Shown here: positions 17,293 through 24,945 of the stretch, one piece after another
How positions within the stretch are numbered: position 1 is the stretch's first letter
Layout: each line of letters opens with the position of its first letter
Assembly: GCA_018241445.1 (NCBI GenBank)
Contig: JAFEDT010000008.1
Coordinates: 1-64,000 of the forward strand
Direction of reading: 5' to 3'
Source of the DNA: Pseudomonadota bacterium
Lineage (GTDB): Bacteria; Pseudomonadota; Gammaproteobacteria; Steroidobacterales; Steroidobacteraceae
Length of the DNA stretch: 64,000 nt
Position numbers and translations under genes: made by a program
The notes under the pieces: generated by a model
The model's input: the letters and a program-made list of their open reading frames with translations, nothing else
Told to the model about the DNA's origin: nothing
Database searches by the model: none

Positions 17293-17298
17293 ATGCTA
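17293..17298 (-). promoter_or_regulatory. Candidate -10 box (TAGCAT) of the haem operon
   Basis: TAGCAT is read on the minus strand 12 bases before the hemA ATG, placing the transcription start at or next to the A of ATG. A GTGACA -35-like hexamer sits at 17324-17319, but the 20-base spacer is long. Confidence 0.4.
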
Positions 17299-17504
17299 GT
17301 GGCGGGCGGCGCGGGGAGTGTCACCGAAAAGTCATGGCGCGAGCCGTCGGATAAATACCGTAACTTATTGAATTTACTTTTAATTTGTATGAGCTAAAGC
17401 GAGCGGGAGCGCTCGATCCCCGCTCGGTCACGAAGTAGCCGCATTCTAAGGGACAGCTACGCGCCGGATTCATGCTCCGGCGTCATCTGGGCGGCGGTAC
17501 GAAT

Positions 17505-17550
17505 CCTTACTACTTGTTCCCACCCCTTACTACTTGTTGCTACTTCTTAC
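17505..17550. repeat. 20-bp-period direct repeat
   Basis: CCTTACTACTTGTT occurs at 17505-17518 and 17525-17538, and a weaker third copy (GCTACTTCTTAC) follows at 17539-17550. The period is close to two helical turns, as in tandem binding sites. The function is unknown. Confidence 0.45.
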
Positions 17551-17666
17551 CACCGGCGGAGAATCTCAGATCCGTACTACCACAGTGGAGGCTCCTCGCC
17601 TCCCCGCACCAGGACCACAACGCCGCCGGTTCTCAGGAACGGTCTGGTCAGATCGGGTCAGGTCGG

Positions 17667-19133
17667 TCAGGTCCCGCAGAAGGTCTGAAGCACCCGTTCC
17701 CCTGGATCGGGCGGCACTGCAAAGGCTTCCATCCCGGGCTGGTCATCGAAGGGGCGCTGCAAAACGGTGAGCAGCGAGTTGAAAGGGCCGTAATTGCCGC
17801 TCTCGGCCGCCGTAAGCGCCGCCTCCACCCGGTGATTGCGCGGGATGAAGGCGGGATTGGCGGCGCGCATGGCCGCGATCCGGGCTGGCGCGGGCTCGCG
17901 ATCGGCAGCCAGGCGCGCCGTCCACTCCGCGAGCCAGGTTGCAAAGTTGCTGTCAGCTGAAAACTGTTTGAGCAGCTCATCGCCGCGCCCGGGATCCTGC
18001 GCGACACTCGCGAGACCGCGGAAGATGAGCGTGAAATCCGCGGTCGTGCGCTGCATCGAGGCGAGCAGGCGGCTGATCAGATCGGCGTCGCCCTCCATCG
18101 CCGTGAAGAAGCCGAGCTTGCGGCGCATGCGCGCCAGGAACTGCTCATCAAACTCGCTGCCGAATCCGCGCACCGCTTCAGTCGCCAGATCGACGGCGCG
18201 GGCCTCGTCCGCATCGATCAGCGGCAGCAGCGTGTCCGCCAGGCGCGCCAGGTTCCACTGGGCGATGGCAGGCTGGTTGGCAAAGCGGTAACGGCCGCCG
18301 CTGTCGATGGAACTGAACACCTGGTTTGAATCGTAGTGATCCAGGAACGCGCAGGGGCCGTAGTCGATCGTCTCGCCGCTGATCGCCATGTTGTCGGTAT
18401 TCATCACGCCGTGGATGAAGCCCACCGACATCCAGCCGGCGATCAGGGCCGCCTGTCGTTGTGCCACCGCCTGCAGCACCGCGAGCGCCGGGGAAGTGGC
18501 CTCACGGGCCTGCGGGTAGTGGCGCGTGATCACGTAGTCCAGCAGCGCCTGCAGTGCCTCGCGGTCCTGCCGGGCGGCAAAGTACTGGAAGGTGCCGACG
18601 CGCAGGTGACTGGCCGCGACGCGGGTCAGCACCGCGCCCGGCAGGGGCTTCTCGCGCCATACCTGCTCGCCGCTGCTCACGACCGCGAGCGACCGTGTGG
18701 TCGGTATGCCCAGCGCGTGCATCGCCTCACTGACCAGGTACTCGCGCAACATGGGCCCGATGGTCGCGCGGCCGTCGCCGTTGCGGGAGAAGGGCGTCGG
18801 GCCCGCGCCCTTGAGCTGTACGTCGCGCAGCGCGCCATCGCGGCCGCGCAGCTCACCCAGCAGCAGGGCGCGCCCGTCTCCAAGTCGCGGCACGAAGGTC
18901 CCGAACTGATGCCCCGCGTAGGCCATCGCCAGCGGTTCGGCATCCTCGGGCAGTTGATTGCCGCTGAACATCGCTGCCGCCAGCGGCTGCACCCGCTGCG
19001 CATCCAGGCCCAGCTCCACCGCCAGCGGTGCGTTGAAGACTACGAGGCGCGGGTCGGCCACGGGAGTGGGTTCGCTGCGGGCGTAGCAGCGCTCCGGCAG
19101 GGTGGCGTAGGTGTGCACGAATCCCAGGCGCAT
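17667..19133 (-). CDS. selO: Protein adenylyltransferase SelO (YdiU/UPF0061 family)
   Basis: 488 residues from the ATG at 19133 (MRLGFVHTYATLPERCY), which fits the usual SelO N-terminus; two more ATGs at 19175 and 19172 would add 14 residues. SelO is a pseudokinase-fold enzyme that transfers AMP to protein hydroxyl groups and is linked to redox stress. Conserved blocks are MAYAGHQFGTFVPRLGDGRA, DVQLKGAGPTPFSRNGDG, MHALGIPTTRSLAV, GFIHGVMNTDNMAISGETID and YGPCAFLD. The C-terminus ends in FCGT; eukaryotic SelO has selenocysteine near this end, while the bacterial form has Cys. A TACGAT box lies 15 bases before the chosen start. Confidence 0.93.
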   Translation of the reverse strand: MRLGFVHTYATLPERCYARSEPTPVADPRLVVFNAPLAVELGLDAQRVQPLAAAMFSGNQLPEDAEPLAMAYAGHQFGTFVPRLGDGRALLLGELRGRDGALRDVQLKGAGPTPFSRNGDGRATIGPMLREYLVSEAMHALGIPTTRSLAVVSSGEQVWREKPLPGAVLTRVAASHLRVGTFQYFAARQDREALQALLDYVITRHYPQAREATSPALAVLQAVAQRQAALIAGWMSVGFIHGVMNTDNMAISGETIDYGPCAFLDHYDSNQVFSSIDSGGRYRFANQPAIAQWNLARLADTLLPLIDADEARAVDLATEAVRGFGSEFDEQFLARMRRKLGFFTAMEGDADLISRLLASMQRTTADFTLIFRGLASVAQDPGRGDELLKQFSADSNFATWLAEWTARLAADREPAPARIAAMRAANPAFIPRNHRVEAALTAAESGNYGPFNSLLTVLQRPFDDQPGMEAFAVPPDPGERVLQTFCGT

Positions 19134-19142
19134 GGTGGGCAG

Positions 19143-19148
19143 ATCGTA
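19143..19148 (-). promoter_or_regulatory. Candidate -10 box (TACGAT) of selO
   Basis: Read on the minus strand, TACGAT lies 15 bases before the ATG at 19133, with no ribosome binding site between. If real it also supports the shorter SelO start. Confidence 0.3.
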
Positions 19149-19267
19149 CCGGGCCGGGCCACCCGGTGACATCATCGGATCAGCGCGCCCTCATCCGGGG
19201 CGCTGCTGCGAAGCTTGTCCGGGAACGGCCGTGAGCGCATCCTCGCCACAACCGCAGGAGGCTCATC

Positions 19268-19648
19268 ATGAAATACCGGGTAGTCATTTTGTCGGCCGTG
19301 CTTTCCCTGGGCCTGGCCGCAAGCGCGGCCCACGCCGCCGAGAGCCAGGCCGTGCGCACCATGGCCGGCATACTGCTGCATCTTCAGCATTTTGCGACGG
19401 ACACAGATAAACAATCATTGAAGCAGATCGTGCAGGACAGCTCGGCCACGCCGGACGAGCACACCGTCGCCGAGGCGCTGATGGACGTCAAGCACACCGT
19501 GCCAGCAGCCGACCGGCCGAAACTCGCAGCCATCGTGAAGGATGACAAGGCGTCCGCAGGGGTGAAGACGCTGGCCTCGGTGCTGCTCGAACTGAAGCAC
19601 GTGCCGTCCGCTGGCGACAAGGAAAAACTCGAGCCCCTGGCCAAGTGA
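19268..19648 (+). CDS. Small exported protein of unknown function
   Basis: 126 residues with a clear signal peptide (MKYRVVILSAVLSLGLAASA, cleavage near AHA-AE). The ATG has the ribosome binding site AGGAGG six bases upstream. The mature part is about 100 residues, helical and charged, with two similar halves (ATPDEHTVAEALMDVKHTV and ASAGVKTLASVLLELKHVP), suggesting an internal repeat of a helical hairpin. No family is recognised. It is likely periplasmic. A 14-bp perfect hairpin covers its stop codon. Confidence 0.75.
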   Translation: MKYRVVILSAVLSLGLAASAAHAAESQAVRTMAGILLHLQHFATDTDKQSLKQIVQDSSATPDEHTVAEALMDVKHTVPAADRPKLAAIVKDDKASAGVKTLASVLLELKHVPSAGDKEKLEPLAK

Positions 19649-19684
19649 GCCTGCGCCGGCCTGCGCGCACGCCGGCGCAGGCTC
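19647..19684. terminator. Strong hairpin between convergent genes, no U-tract
   Basis: GAGCCTGCGCCGGC (19647-19660) and GCCGGCGCAGGCTC (19671-19684) form a perfect 14-bp stem with a 10-base loop, overlapping the TGA of the small exported protein. No T-run follows on either side. It may serve as a bidirectional terminator or an mRNA 3' end stabiliser for the two convergent genes. Confidence 0.5.
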
Positions 19685-19728
19685 GCCGCGATGCGACCCT
19701 GCCGCGGCGCGGCCGTGCGGCCTTCCCC

Positions 19729-20397
19729 TTACCTGACAGCTGCGCGCCGCTGCCCGCGCATGGCCCGAAGCTGGATCAATGGTTCCGCGACCAGCAGCGG
19801 CACGGCCCAGCAGGCCCACGCCAGCAGCGTATCGATGCCATCGGCCAGGTCCGAATCGGGTACGTGCCACCAGCGACGCAGCCAGTAGGAGGCCAGCCGG
19901 TAAGTCACGAACGCAAAGGTCACCGTGTAACTGCGCAGCATCCACTCGCGGTGCTGCACGATGCGCCGCGTACTGATGGCGTAGAGCGCCATGCCGGTCG
20001 TGAGCACCCACGCAACGCACAGCATGAACAACCCGGCAGCGTACGGCAGCGGCCCGGGAACGGTCAGCGCAAGATAGAAGCCGCCGGCGCTGCCGAGCAG
20101 CACGCCCCCGGCATAGATCCGGCCGAGTACGCGGTGCAGCGTGCTGACGCGATGCGTGAGTCCCAGCCAGATCTGCACCAGCCCGGTCGTTATCGCGATG
20201 GCACCGCCGGCCAGGTGCGCAATGAGACCGCCACGGCGCGGCCAGTAGTAATCGCTGTAGGAACGGAGCGAGTAATCCGTGAGGTAGTGAATCTTCTGGA
20301 TGGCAAACCACAGCAAGGCCAGTACCAGTGCGGCCAACACCAGGGCAAGTGGCAGGTGCGACTCACGCGCGCGGGCAGCCGAAGCGGTAGCGTTCAT
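19729..20397 (-). CDS. DUF2306 integral membrane protein
   Basis: 222 residues with about six hydrophobic helices (LALVLAALVLALLWFAI, AHLAGGAIAITTGLVQIWL, RIYAGGVLLGSAGGFYLAL, GLFMLCVAWVLTTGMALYAI and others). The pattern HRVLGRIY followed by RRIVQHREWMLRSY is typical of DUF2306, whose conserved His residues suggest cofactor or metal binding. Function unknown, located in the inner membrane. The start MNATASAA was chosen because the longer frame to 20481 runs through tRNA-Gly. Confidence 0.8.
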   Translation of the reverse strand: MNATASAARARESHLPLALVLAALVLALLWFAIQKIHYLTDYSLRSYSDYYWPRRGGLIAHLAGGAIAITTGLVQIWLGLTHRVSTLHRVLGRIYAGGVLLGSAGGFYLALTVPGPLPYAAGLFMLCVAWVLTTGMALYAISTRRIVQHREWMLRSYTVTFAFVTYRLASYWLRRWWHVPDSDLADGIDTLLAWACWAVPLLVAEPLIQLRAMRGQRRAAVR

Positions 20398-20453
20398 GGA
20401 GAATCCCCCGAAAGACTTTGTTGTTCTGAACCACCGCGGCACCAGCCGCGGTC

Positions 20454-20527
20454 TGGAGCGGGTGATGGGAATCGAACCCACGTTAGCAGCTTGGGAAGCT
20501 GCAGTTCTACCATTGAACTACACCCGC
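20454..20527 (-). tRNA. tRNA-Gly (CCC)
   Basis: A 74-nt cloverleaf on the minus strand. The acceptor stem is GCGGGTG/CACCCGC, the D arm contains TAGTTCAATGGTAGAAC, the anticodon stem GCAGC/GCTGC encloses TTCCCAA with anticodon CCC, the T arm contains GGTTCGATTCC, and CCA is encoded. It lies alone between the membrane protein gene and the outer-membrane barrel gene. Confidence 0.97.
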
Positions 20528-20560
20528 GGCCGGACGGCATTCTACGGCGCTTTGCCTGGC

Positions 20561-21811
20561 TCAGAAAGGGTAGTCGATTCCGCTGAACACCGCCGAGCGG
20601 CCGCCGCTGAAACCGAAGTCGACGTAGCCAACCACTGAGGGGCTGGCGACAGCGCGTATCCCCAGTCCGACGCTGTGGTGCAGCTTCGTCAGGGGGTTGC
20701 CCCCGGAGGTGCCGAACACCTTGCCGGCGTCCACGAACGGGGCCACCTCGAGACTCACGTGCGTTCCCATGAGCCTGAAGTTGCCGGCCACCGCCCGCAA
20801 CTCGGCGCCGGCGGCATACAGGTTGCGATCGATGTAGCGATCCTCGCCGTAGGCGCGCAGCGGTTCACGCTCGCCGGTGACGCTGCGGTCGCCTCCCAGG
20901 CTCGACAGCGCCCAGAACGGTGCGTCGGACGCCTCGGGCATGTAACGCACCGCGGCGTGCCACGCCAGTGTCAGGGTTTCACTCAGCGGCCAGTACTGGC
21001 GCAGTTCCATTCCCAGGTAGCTGTAGGACGCCGAGCTGCCCAGCGCGCGGCTCACCACGCCGCCGTAGGCGATGTAGCGCGCGCCACTGTGCGGGATCAC
21101 CGGGGAGTCGCGGGTGTCGACGGTCAGCGCCAACCCCGGCTGCAGCACGTGTTTCATCCCCAGTCCCGGCAGCTGGGGAAACAGCGCCGCGATGCCCGGC
21201 AGGCCTTTCAGGACGCCGGGCAGCACGTCGAAGTAGTGCACGCGCAGCTGCCACGCCAGTTGCAGCACCGGGGAGAAGTTGTATCCGACGGCGAGATCCA
21301 GCCGGCTCTGATCCGCCACGTAGGTGGTCTCATTGTGGCGCGAGGACTCGTTGCCGATGCCGAAGAAACGCGGCACGCCGCTGCGGTCGTAGATGGCCTC
21401 GACGGACCAGCTCCACGCATCGCGCCGTGTCTGGCCGTCGATGAAGCGCGCATCGAACTCGCGCTCCACGCGCTGCTTGGCGCCGCCGACGATCGACCAC
21501 TGCCGGTCCGTGGAGGGATAGCCAAACACCCGCATGCGGCTGCCCCAGCCGAAGTACTGGCTGTGAATCACATCGGGCGCGATGATGCGATCGATGTCAC
21601 CCCGGGAGTTGGTTCGCAGCGCGACCGGTATCAGGCCCAGGGTCACGCCGCTGTGCGGGTCGACGTCGATCTCCGGTACCGCGAATAGTGCCGTCCCCGC
21701 GGCGGCCTGGACCGCCGGGTCATCCGGCGGCGGGGTCGCAGCAGCGCAGATCACCGCGGCGCCCGCCAGTGCGGCCGCCGCTGCCGCGGTCCATACCGCC
21801 CCCACCCTCAC
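20561..21811 (-). CDS. Outer-membrane beta-barrel protein, surface antigen D15 (BamA/Omp85-like) type
   Basis: 416 residues with an N-terminal signal peptide. The C-terminal part reads like the D15/bacterial surface antigen barrel: alternating strands, GLALTVDTRDSPVIPHSGAR (typical strand-turn of this family), SLGGDRSVTGEREPLRAYG, VAPFVDAGKVF, GLGIRAV and a terminal aromatic residue (DYPF). No POTRA repeats are apparent, so it is a short barrel-only member rather than BamA itself. It starts 15 bases after the TonB-dependent receptor gene and is probably co-transcribed with it. Confidence 0.85.
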   Translation of the reverse strand: MRVGAVWTAAAAAALAGAAVICAAATPPPDDPAVQAAAGTALFAVPEIDVDPHSGVTLGLIPVALRTNSRGDIDRIIAPDVIHSQYFGWGSRMRVFGYPSTDRQWSIVGGAKQRVEREFDARFIDGQTRRDAWSWSVEAIYDRSGVPRFFGIGNESSRHNETTYVADQSRLDLAVGYNFSPVLQLAWQLRVHYFDVLPGVLKGLPGIAALFPQLPGLGMKHVLQPGLALTVDTRDSPVIPHSGARYIAYGGVVSRALGSSASYSYLGMELRQYWPLSETLTLAWHAAVRYMPEASDAPFWALSSLGGDRSVTGEREPLRAYGEDRYIDRNLYAAGAELRAVAGNFRLMGTHVSLEVAPFVDAGKVFGTSGGNPLTKLHHSVGLGIRAVASPSVVGYVDFGFSGGRSAVFSGIDYPF

Positions 21812-21826
21812 CTGCTGCGGCCGCGC

Positions 21827-24247
21827 TCAGCGGCCGGAGTTCCAGCGCCAGGTTCCCTCCACACCCACCAGTCGGCGCGCGCCGGGGATCTGCCAGGCGA
21901 TGGTGGGGCTCGGTGAGAGCGGCGCCCCCAGCGTGCCCCCGGTATAGGCGTAGCGGCGATCGGTGAGGTTGGTTGCGTACAGCGCCAGCTCCCAGCTTTG
22001 AACAGGGCTCGCCAGCGCCACGCGCGCATTGGCGGTGCCGTAAGCACCCTGGAAGTTGAAATCGTTGATGACGTTGAACTGCACCGCGCTCTGCCACGCG
22101 TAGTCGGCCCGCAGCAGCACATCGCCCGCGGCGGTCGGGAACTGGTAGCTGGCCGCAACGTCGCCCTGCAGGCGCGGCGTCTGGTAGAAGGAGTTGCCCG
22201 ACAGGTCCTGCGTCGGTGCGCCCGGGACCGGCGTGTAGAGGAACTGCCGGTAACGCGCGTCGGTCCAGCCGAACACCGCCTGCAATGCTGCCTGGCGGGT
22301 GAAGTGCCACATCGCCTCCAGCTCCGCGCCGCCCACACGCGCCCGTCCGGCGTTGGTCACGGTGGTCACCGGCGTGCCGTCCGGGTTCAGGCGCGCCAGC
22401 AGCCGCTGCATGTCGTCATAGTTGCCGTAGAACACATCACCACTGACAGCCAGCGCGCCGCCAAACAGGTTGCCCTTGAGGCCCAGCTCGTAGTCGGTGA
22501 GCTGCTCCGGCCGGTACGGCTGATCCTGCAGCGTCGCGAGCGGGATGTTCCAGCCCCCGGAGCGCTGGCTGCGCCCGATGCGTGCATAGGTGTTCCACCC
22601 GGGGCTCAGGCGATAGCGCGTGGAGAACTCCCACGACCAGAACCCGTAGCCCACGCTGCGGTGGATCGCAGGACAGGGGCCGGCGATCTGGTACGTTGGT
22701 GGTTGCGTCAGGTCGAGCAGGGTGCAGCCGTGGCCCACGCCCGGAATATCGACGAAGCTGTCATCGTCCACCGCGCGCCGGTCTTGCGTGTAGCGCACCC
22801 CCGCCGCCACTGCCCAGGCGGAGGTGAGGTGATACTCGCCATGCAGATAGGCGGCCGATGAGGTGTTGGTGGCGGAGTTGTGATCGTAAACCGGCCACGG
22901 ACTGAAGTAGGGCAGCAGATTCACCGCACCGCTGCTGGCCTGCGCGACCGCCACCAGTGCGTCCAGGAACTGCGGGGAGGCTGGTGCCTGCACCGAGGGC
23001 GCCCCACCGTTGTCGCGGAACGCGTAAAGCCCTGCGACCCAGTCGAGCGGTCCGGACTTGCCGTTGAACTGCAGCTCGGCACTTTTCTGGTTGGAGGTGT
23101 TGTACAGCGTCGTGTCCGCGAGCGGCAGCGGCGAGGCGTCCACGTCGAGCGCCGTCTGGGCATCGAGGTGCCGGTAGCCCAGGATCAGCTTCATGGTCAG
23201 GTCCGTTGCCAACCGCTGGCTGAATGTCAGGTGCAACAGGTCGGTACGGGCGTTGTCGAAAGCCGGATAGCTGCCGTCGGTCTGGTAAGGGTCGCCCGGG
23301 AACGCCACTGCCGGCAGGCCGGGGATGGGGAACAGCCCCAGTACCGCCCCGATCTGCGACACCAGCGTGCCGGGCTGCGGGCCGGAGAGCGGATGCAGGA
23401 CGGCGCCGCCTTCGCGGGCCTCGAAGCGTTCGTAGGTGAAGTAGAGTTCCGACGTCTCGCCGGGCCTCCACAACGCCCCGAAGCGCGCCTGGTAGCGGTG
23501 CTGGTTCTCCAGGTTGTCCTGCCCGGTGCTGAAACTGGAGCCGAAGCCGCGATGCTGGTCGCCCTGGAAGGCCAGACGCACGGCGAGGGTGGAACTGAGG
23601 GGCACATTGACGATCGCGCGGTCCATGAACGCGCCGTACTCACCACCGCCGACCGCCAGTTCCGCCGCCATGCCGGCGAAGTCAGGGCGGCGGCTGTTGA
23701 GCGAAATGGACCCGCCGGTGTTGTTGCGGCCAAACAGGGTTCCTTGCGAGCCGCGCACCACCTCGACCGAGTCGATGTCCAGCAGGGTCGCCATCGAGCC
23801 CTGGCCATTGGCGATGTAGACCCCGTCCACATACAAGCCGACCGCCGGGTCGAACATGATGGCCGAGCGGTTCACCGTCTGCCCACGCATGGTGACGTCC
23901 AGTGCCGAAACCGACTGCGGCGAGCTGACCATGCGCACGTTGGGCACGTCCCGTCCCACGTCCTGCAGCAGTTCCGCCGACTCGCGCCGCAGCTCCTCGC
24001 CGGACACTGCCGTGACGGATACCGGTATGTCCTGGATGCGTTCCGCGCGCCGCCGCGCGTGCACGATCACCTCCTCCAGCGGGGTGTCGGCTGCCGCGGT
24101 TTCAGCCCATACGTCCGGCACGCAACCCAGCCATCCCGCCGCCCCCAGGCATGCGGCGGCGGCGAGCGCGGCGGGTGCGCGGCTGGAGCCACGGGGAAAC
24201 ACGCGCGCCGTCTGGCATTCTGTCGGGCATCGCGCCTGTTGCTTCAT
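21827..24247 (-). CDS. TonB-dependent outer-membrane receptor
   Basis: 806 residues. A long signal region precedes the TonB-box-like LEEVIVHARRRAERIQDIPV, typical of receptors that begin their plug with this motif. The plug domain contains the GLYVDGVYI and IDSVEVVRGSQGTLFGRNNTG signatures, and a 22-strand barrel follows to the C-terminal WRWNSGR. The substrate is not evident. The plug type is the one common in sphingomonads and Xanthomonadales-like bacteria for organic substrates. The ATG at 24247 is preceded by GGAGG and is preferred over 24298. Confidence 0.93.
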   Translation of the reverse strand: MKQQARCPTECQTARVFPRGSSRAPAALAAAACLGAAGWLGCVPDVWAETAAADTPLEEVIVHARRRAERIQDIPVSVTAVSGEELRRESAELLQDVGRDVPNVRMVSSPQSVSALDVTMRGQTVNRSAIMFDPAVGLYVDGVYIANGQGSMATLLDIDSVEVVRGSQGTLFGRNNTGGSISLNSRRPDFAGMAAELAVGGGEYGAFMDRAIVNVPLSSTLAVRLAFQGDQHRGFGSSFSTGQDNLENQHRYQARFGALWRPGETSELYFTYERFEAREGGAVLHPLSGPQPGTLVSQIGAVLGLFPIPGLPAVAFPGDPYQTDGSYPAFDNARTDLLHLTFSQRLATDLTMKLILGYRHLDAQTALDVDASPLPLADTTLYNTSNQKSAELQFNGKSGPLDWVAGLYAFRDNGGAPSVQAPASPQFLDALVAVAQASSGAVNLLPYFSPWPVYDHNSATNTSSAAYLHGEYHLTSAWAVAAGVRYTQDRRAVDDDSFVDIPGVGHGCTLLDLTQPPTYQIAGPCPAIHRSVGYGFWSWEFSTRYRLSPGWNTYARIGRSQRSGGWNIPLATLQDQPYRPEQLTDYELGLKGNLFGGALAVSGDVFYGNYDDMQRLLARLNPDGTPVTTVTNAGRARVGGAELEAMWHFTRQAALQAVFGWTDARYRQFLYTPVPGAPTQDLSGNSFYQTPRLQGDVAASYQFPTAAGDVLLRADYAWQSAVQFNVINDFNFQGAYGTANARVALASPVQSWELALYATNLTDRRYAYTGGTLGAPLSPSPTIAWQIPGARRLVGVEGTWRWNSGR

Positions 24248-24322
24248 GGCCCATCCTCCACTCACGCCACCAGTGCATCCGGTTGCAGATGATGCCACAG
24301 CGGCATGCCACGGCGGCTCGCG

Positions 24323-24328
24323 TATAGT
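24323..24328 (+). promoter_or_regulatory. Candidate -10 box (TATAGT) of the LOG gene
   Basis: TATAGT lies 13 bases before the GTG start, which would make the transcript leaderless. There is no Shine-Dalgarno sequence before the GTG. Confidence 0.4.
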
Positions 24329-24335
24329 TGCGCCG

Positions 24336-24941
24336 GTGAACAGCGACCGACCCGTTGCCGCACCCGCGGTGTGCGTCTACTGCGCCTCCAGCCGCTCTGC
24401 CCATCCCGAATACCGCAGCGCCGCCCATCGCCTGGGGGAGATACTCGCCGGGCGCGGAGTTGGAATCGTTTACGGCGGCGGCGCGGTCGGCTCGATGGGC
24501 GCGCTGGCCGACGGCGCCCTCGGCCGTGGCGGCCGCGTCACCGGCATCCTGCCGCGCTTCATGGCGGACCTGGAGTGGGGTCACCCGGGCCTGACGGACC
24601 TGCGGCTGGTCGAGGATATGCGCACCCGCAAGCACCTGATGCTGACACTGAGCCAGGCGGCCATCGCGCTGCCCGGCGGCTGCGGCACGCTGGAGGAACT
24701 GCTGGAGGCGATCACCCTCAAGCGGCTCGGGCTCTACGTCAATCCCATCATCCTGGTGAACACCCGCGGCTTCTTCACACCGCTGGTGCAGACGCTGTCA
24801 CTGGCGGTAAGCGAGCGCTTCATGGACCAGCGGCACCTCGACATGTGGCAGGTGGTCGATACGCCCGAGGAGGTGCCCGGCGCACTCGAGCGCGCGCCGG
24901 CCTGGAGCCCGCAGCACGCACAGGCTTTCGCGGCGGTCTAG
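24336..24941 (+). CDS. LOG-family protein (cytokinin riboside 5'-monophosphate phosphoribohydrolase type)
   Basis: 201 residues with a Rossmann-like fold. Family motifs are VCVYCASSRSAHPEYR at the N-terminus, IVYGGGAVGSMGALADGAL, the RKHLM segment and PGGCGTLEELLEAITLKRLG (PGGxGTxxE). Enzymes of this family hydrolyse nucleoside 5'-monophosphates to base and ribose-5-phosphate; many bacterial members are annotated as lysine decarboxylases in error. The GTG at 24336 is chosen by family start and by the adjacent TATAGT box; the open frame upstream to 23856 is a shadow of the receptor gene. Confidence 0.9.
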   Translation: MNSDRPVAAPAVCVYCASSRSAHPEYRSAAHRLGEILAGRGVGIVYGGGAVGSMGALADGALGRGGRVTGILPRFMADLEWGHPGLTDLRLVEDMRTRKHLMLTLSQAAIALPGGCGTLEELLEAITLKRLGLYVNPIILVNTRGFFTPLVQTLSLAVSERFMDQRHLDMWQVVDTPEEVPGALERAPAWSPQHAQAFAAV

Positions 24942-24945
24942 GAAA

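Larger units (their letters stand above)
17287..17666. other. Gene-free stretch between hemA and selO
   Basis: 380 bases without a convincing gene. It contains an unusually A+T-rich segment (about 17351-17398) that could carry an upstream promoter for hemA, a hairpin at 17400-17426 (CGAGCGGG/CCCGCTCG), and two copies of CCTTACTACTTGTT 20 bases apart (17505 and 17525) with a decayed third copy after them. As the 3' side of the minus-strand selo gene it has no obvious terminator. Confidence 0.6.
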
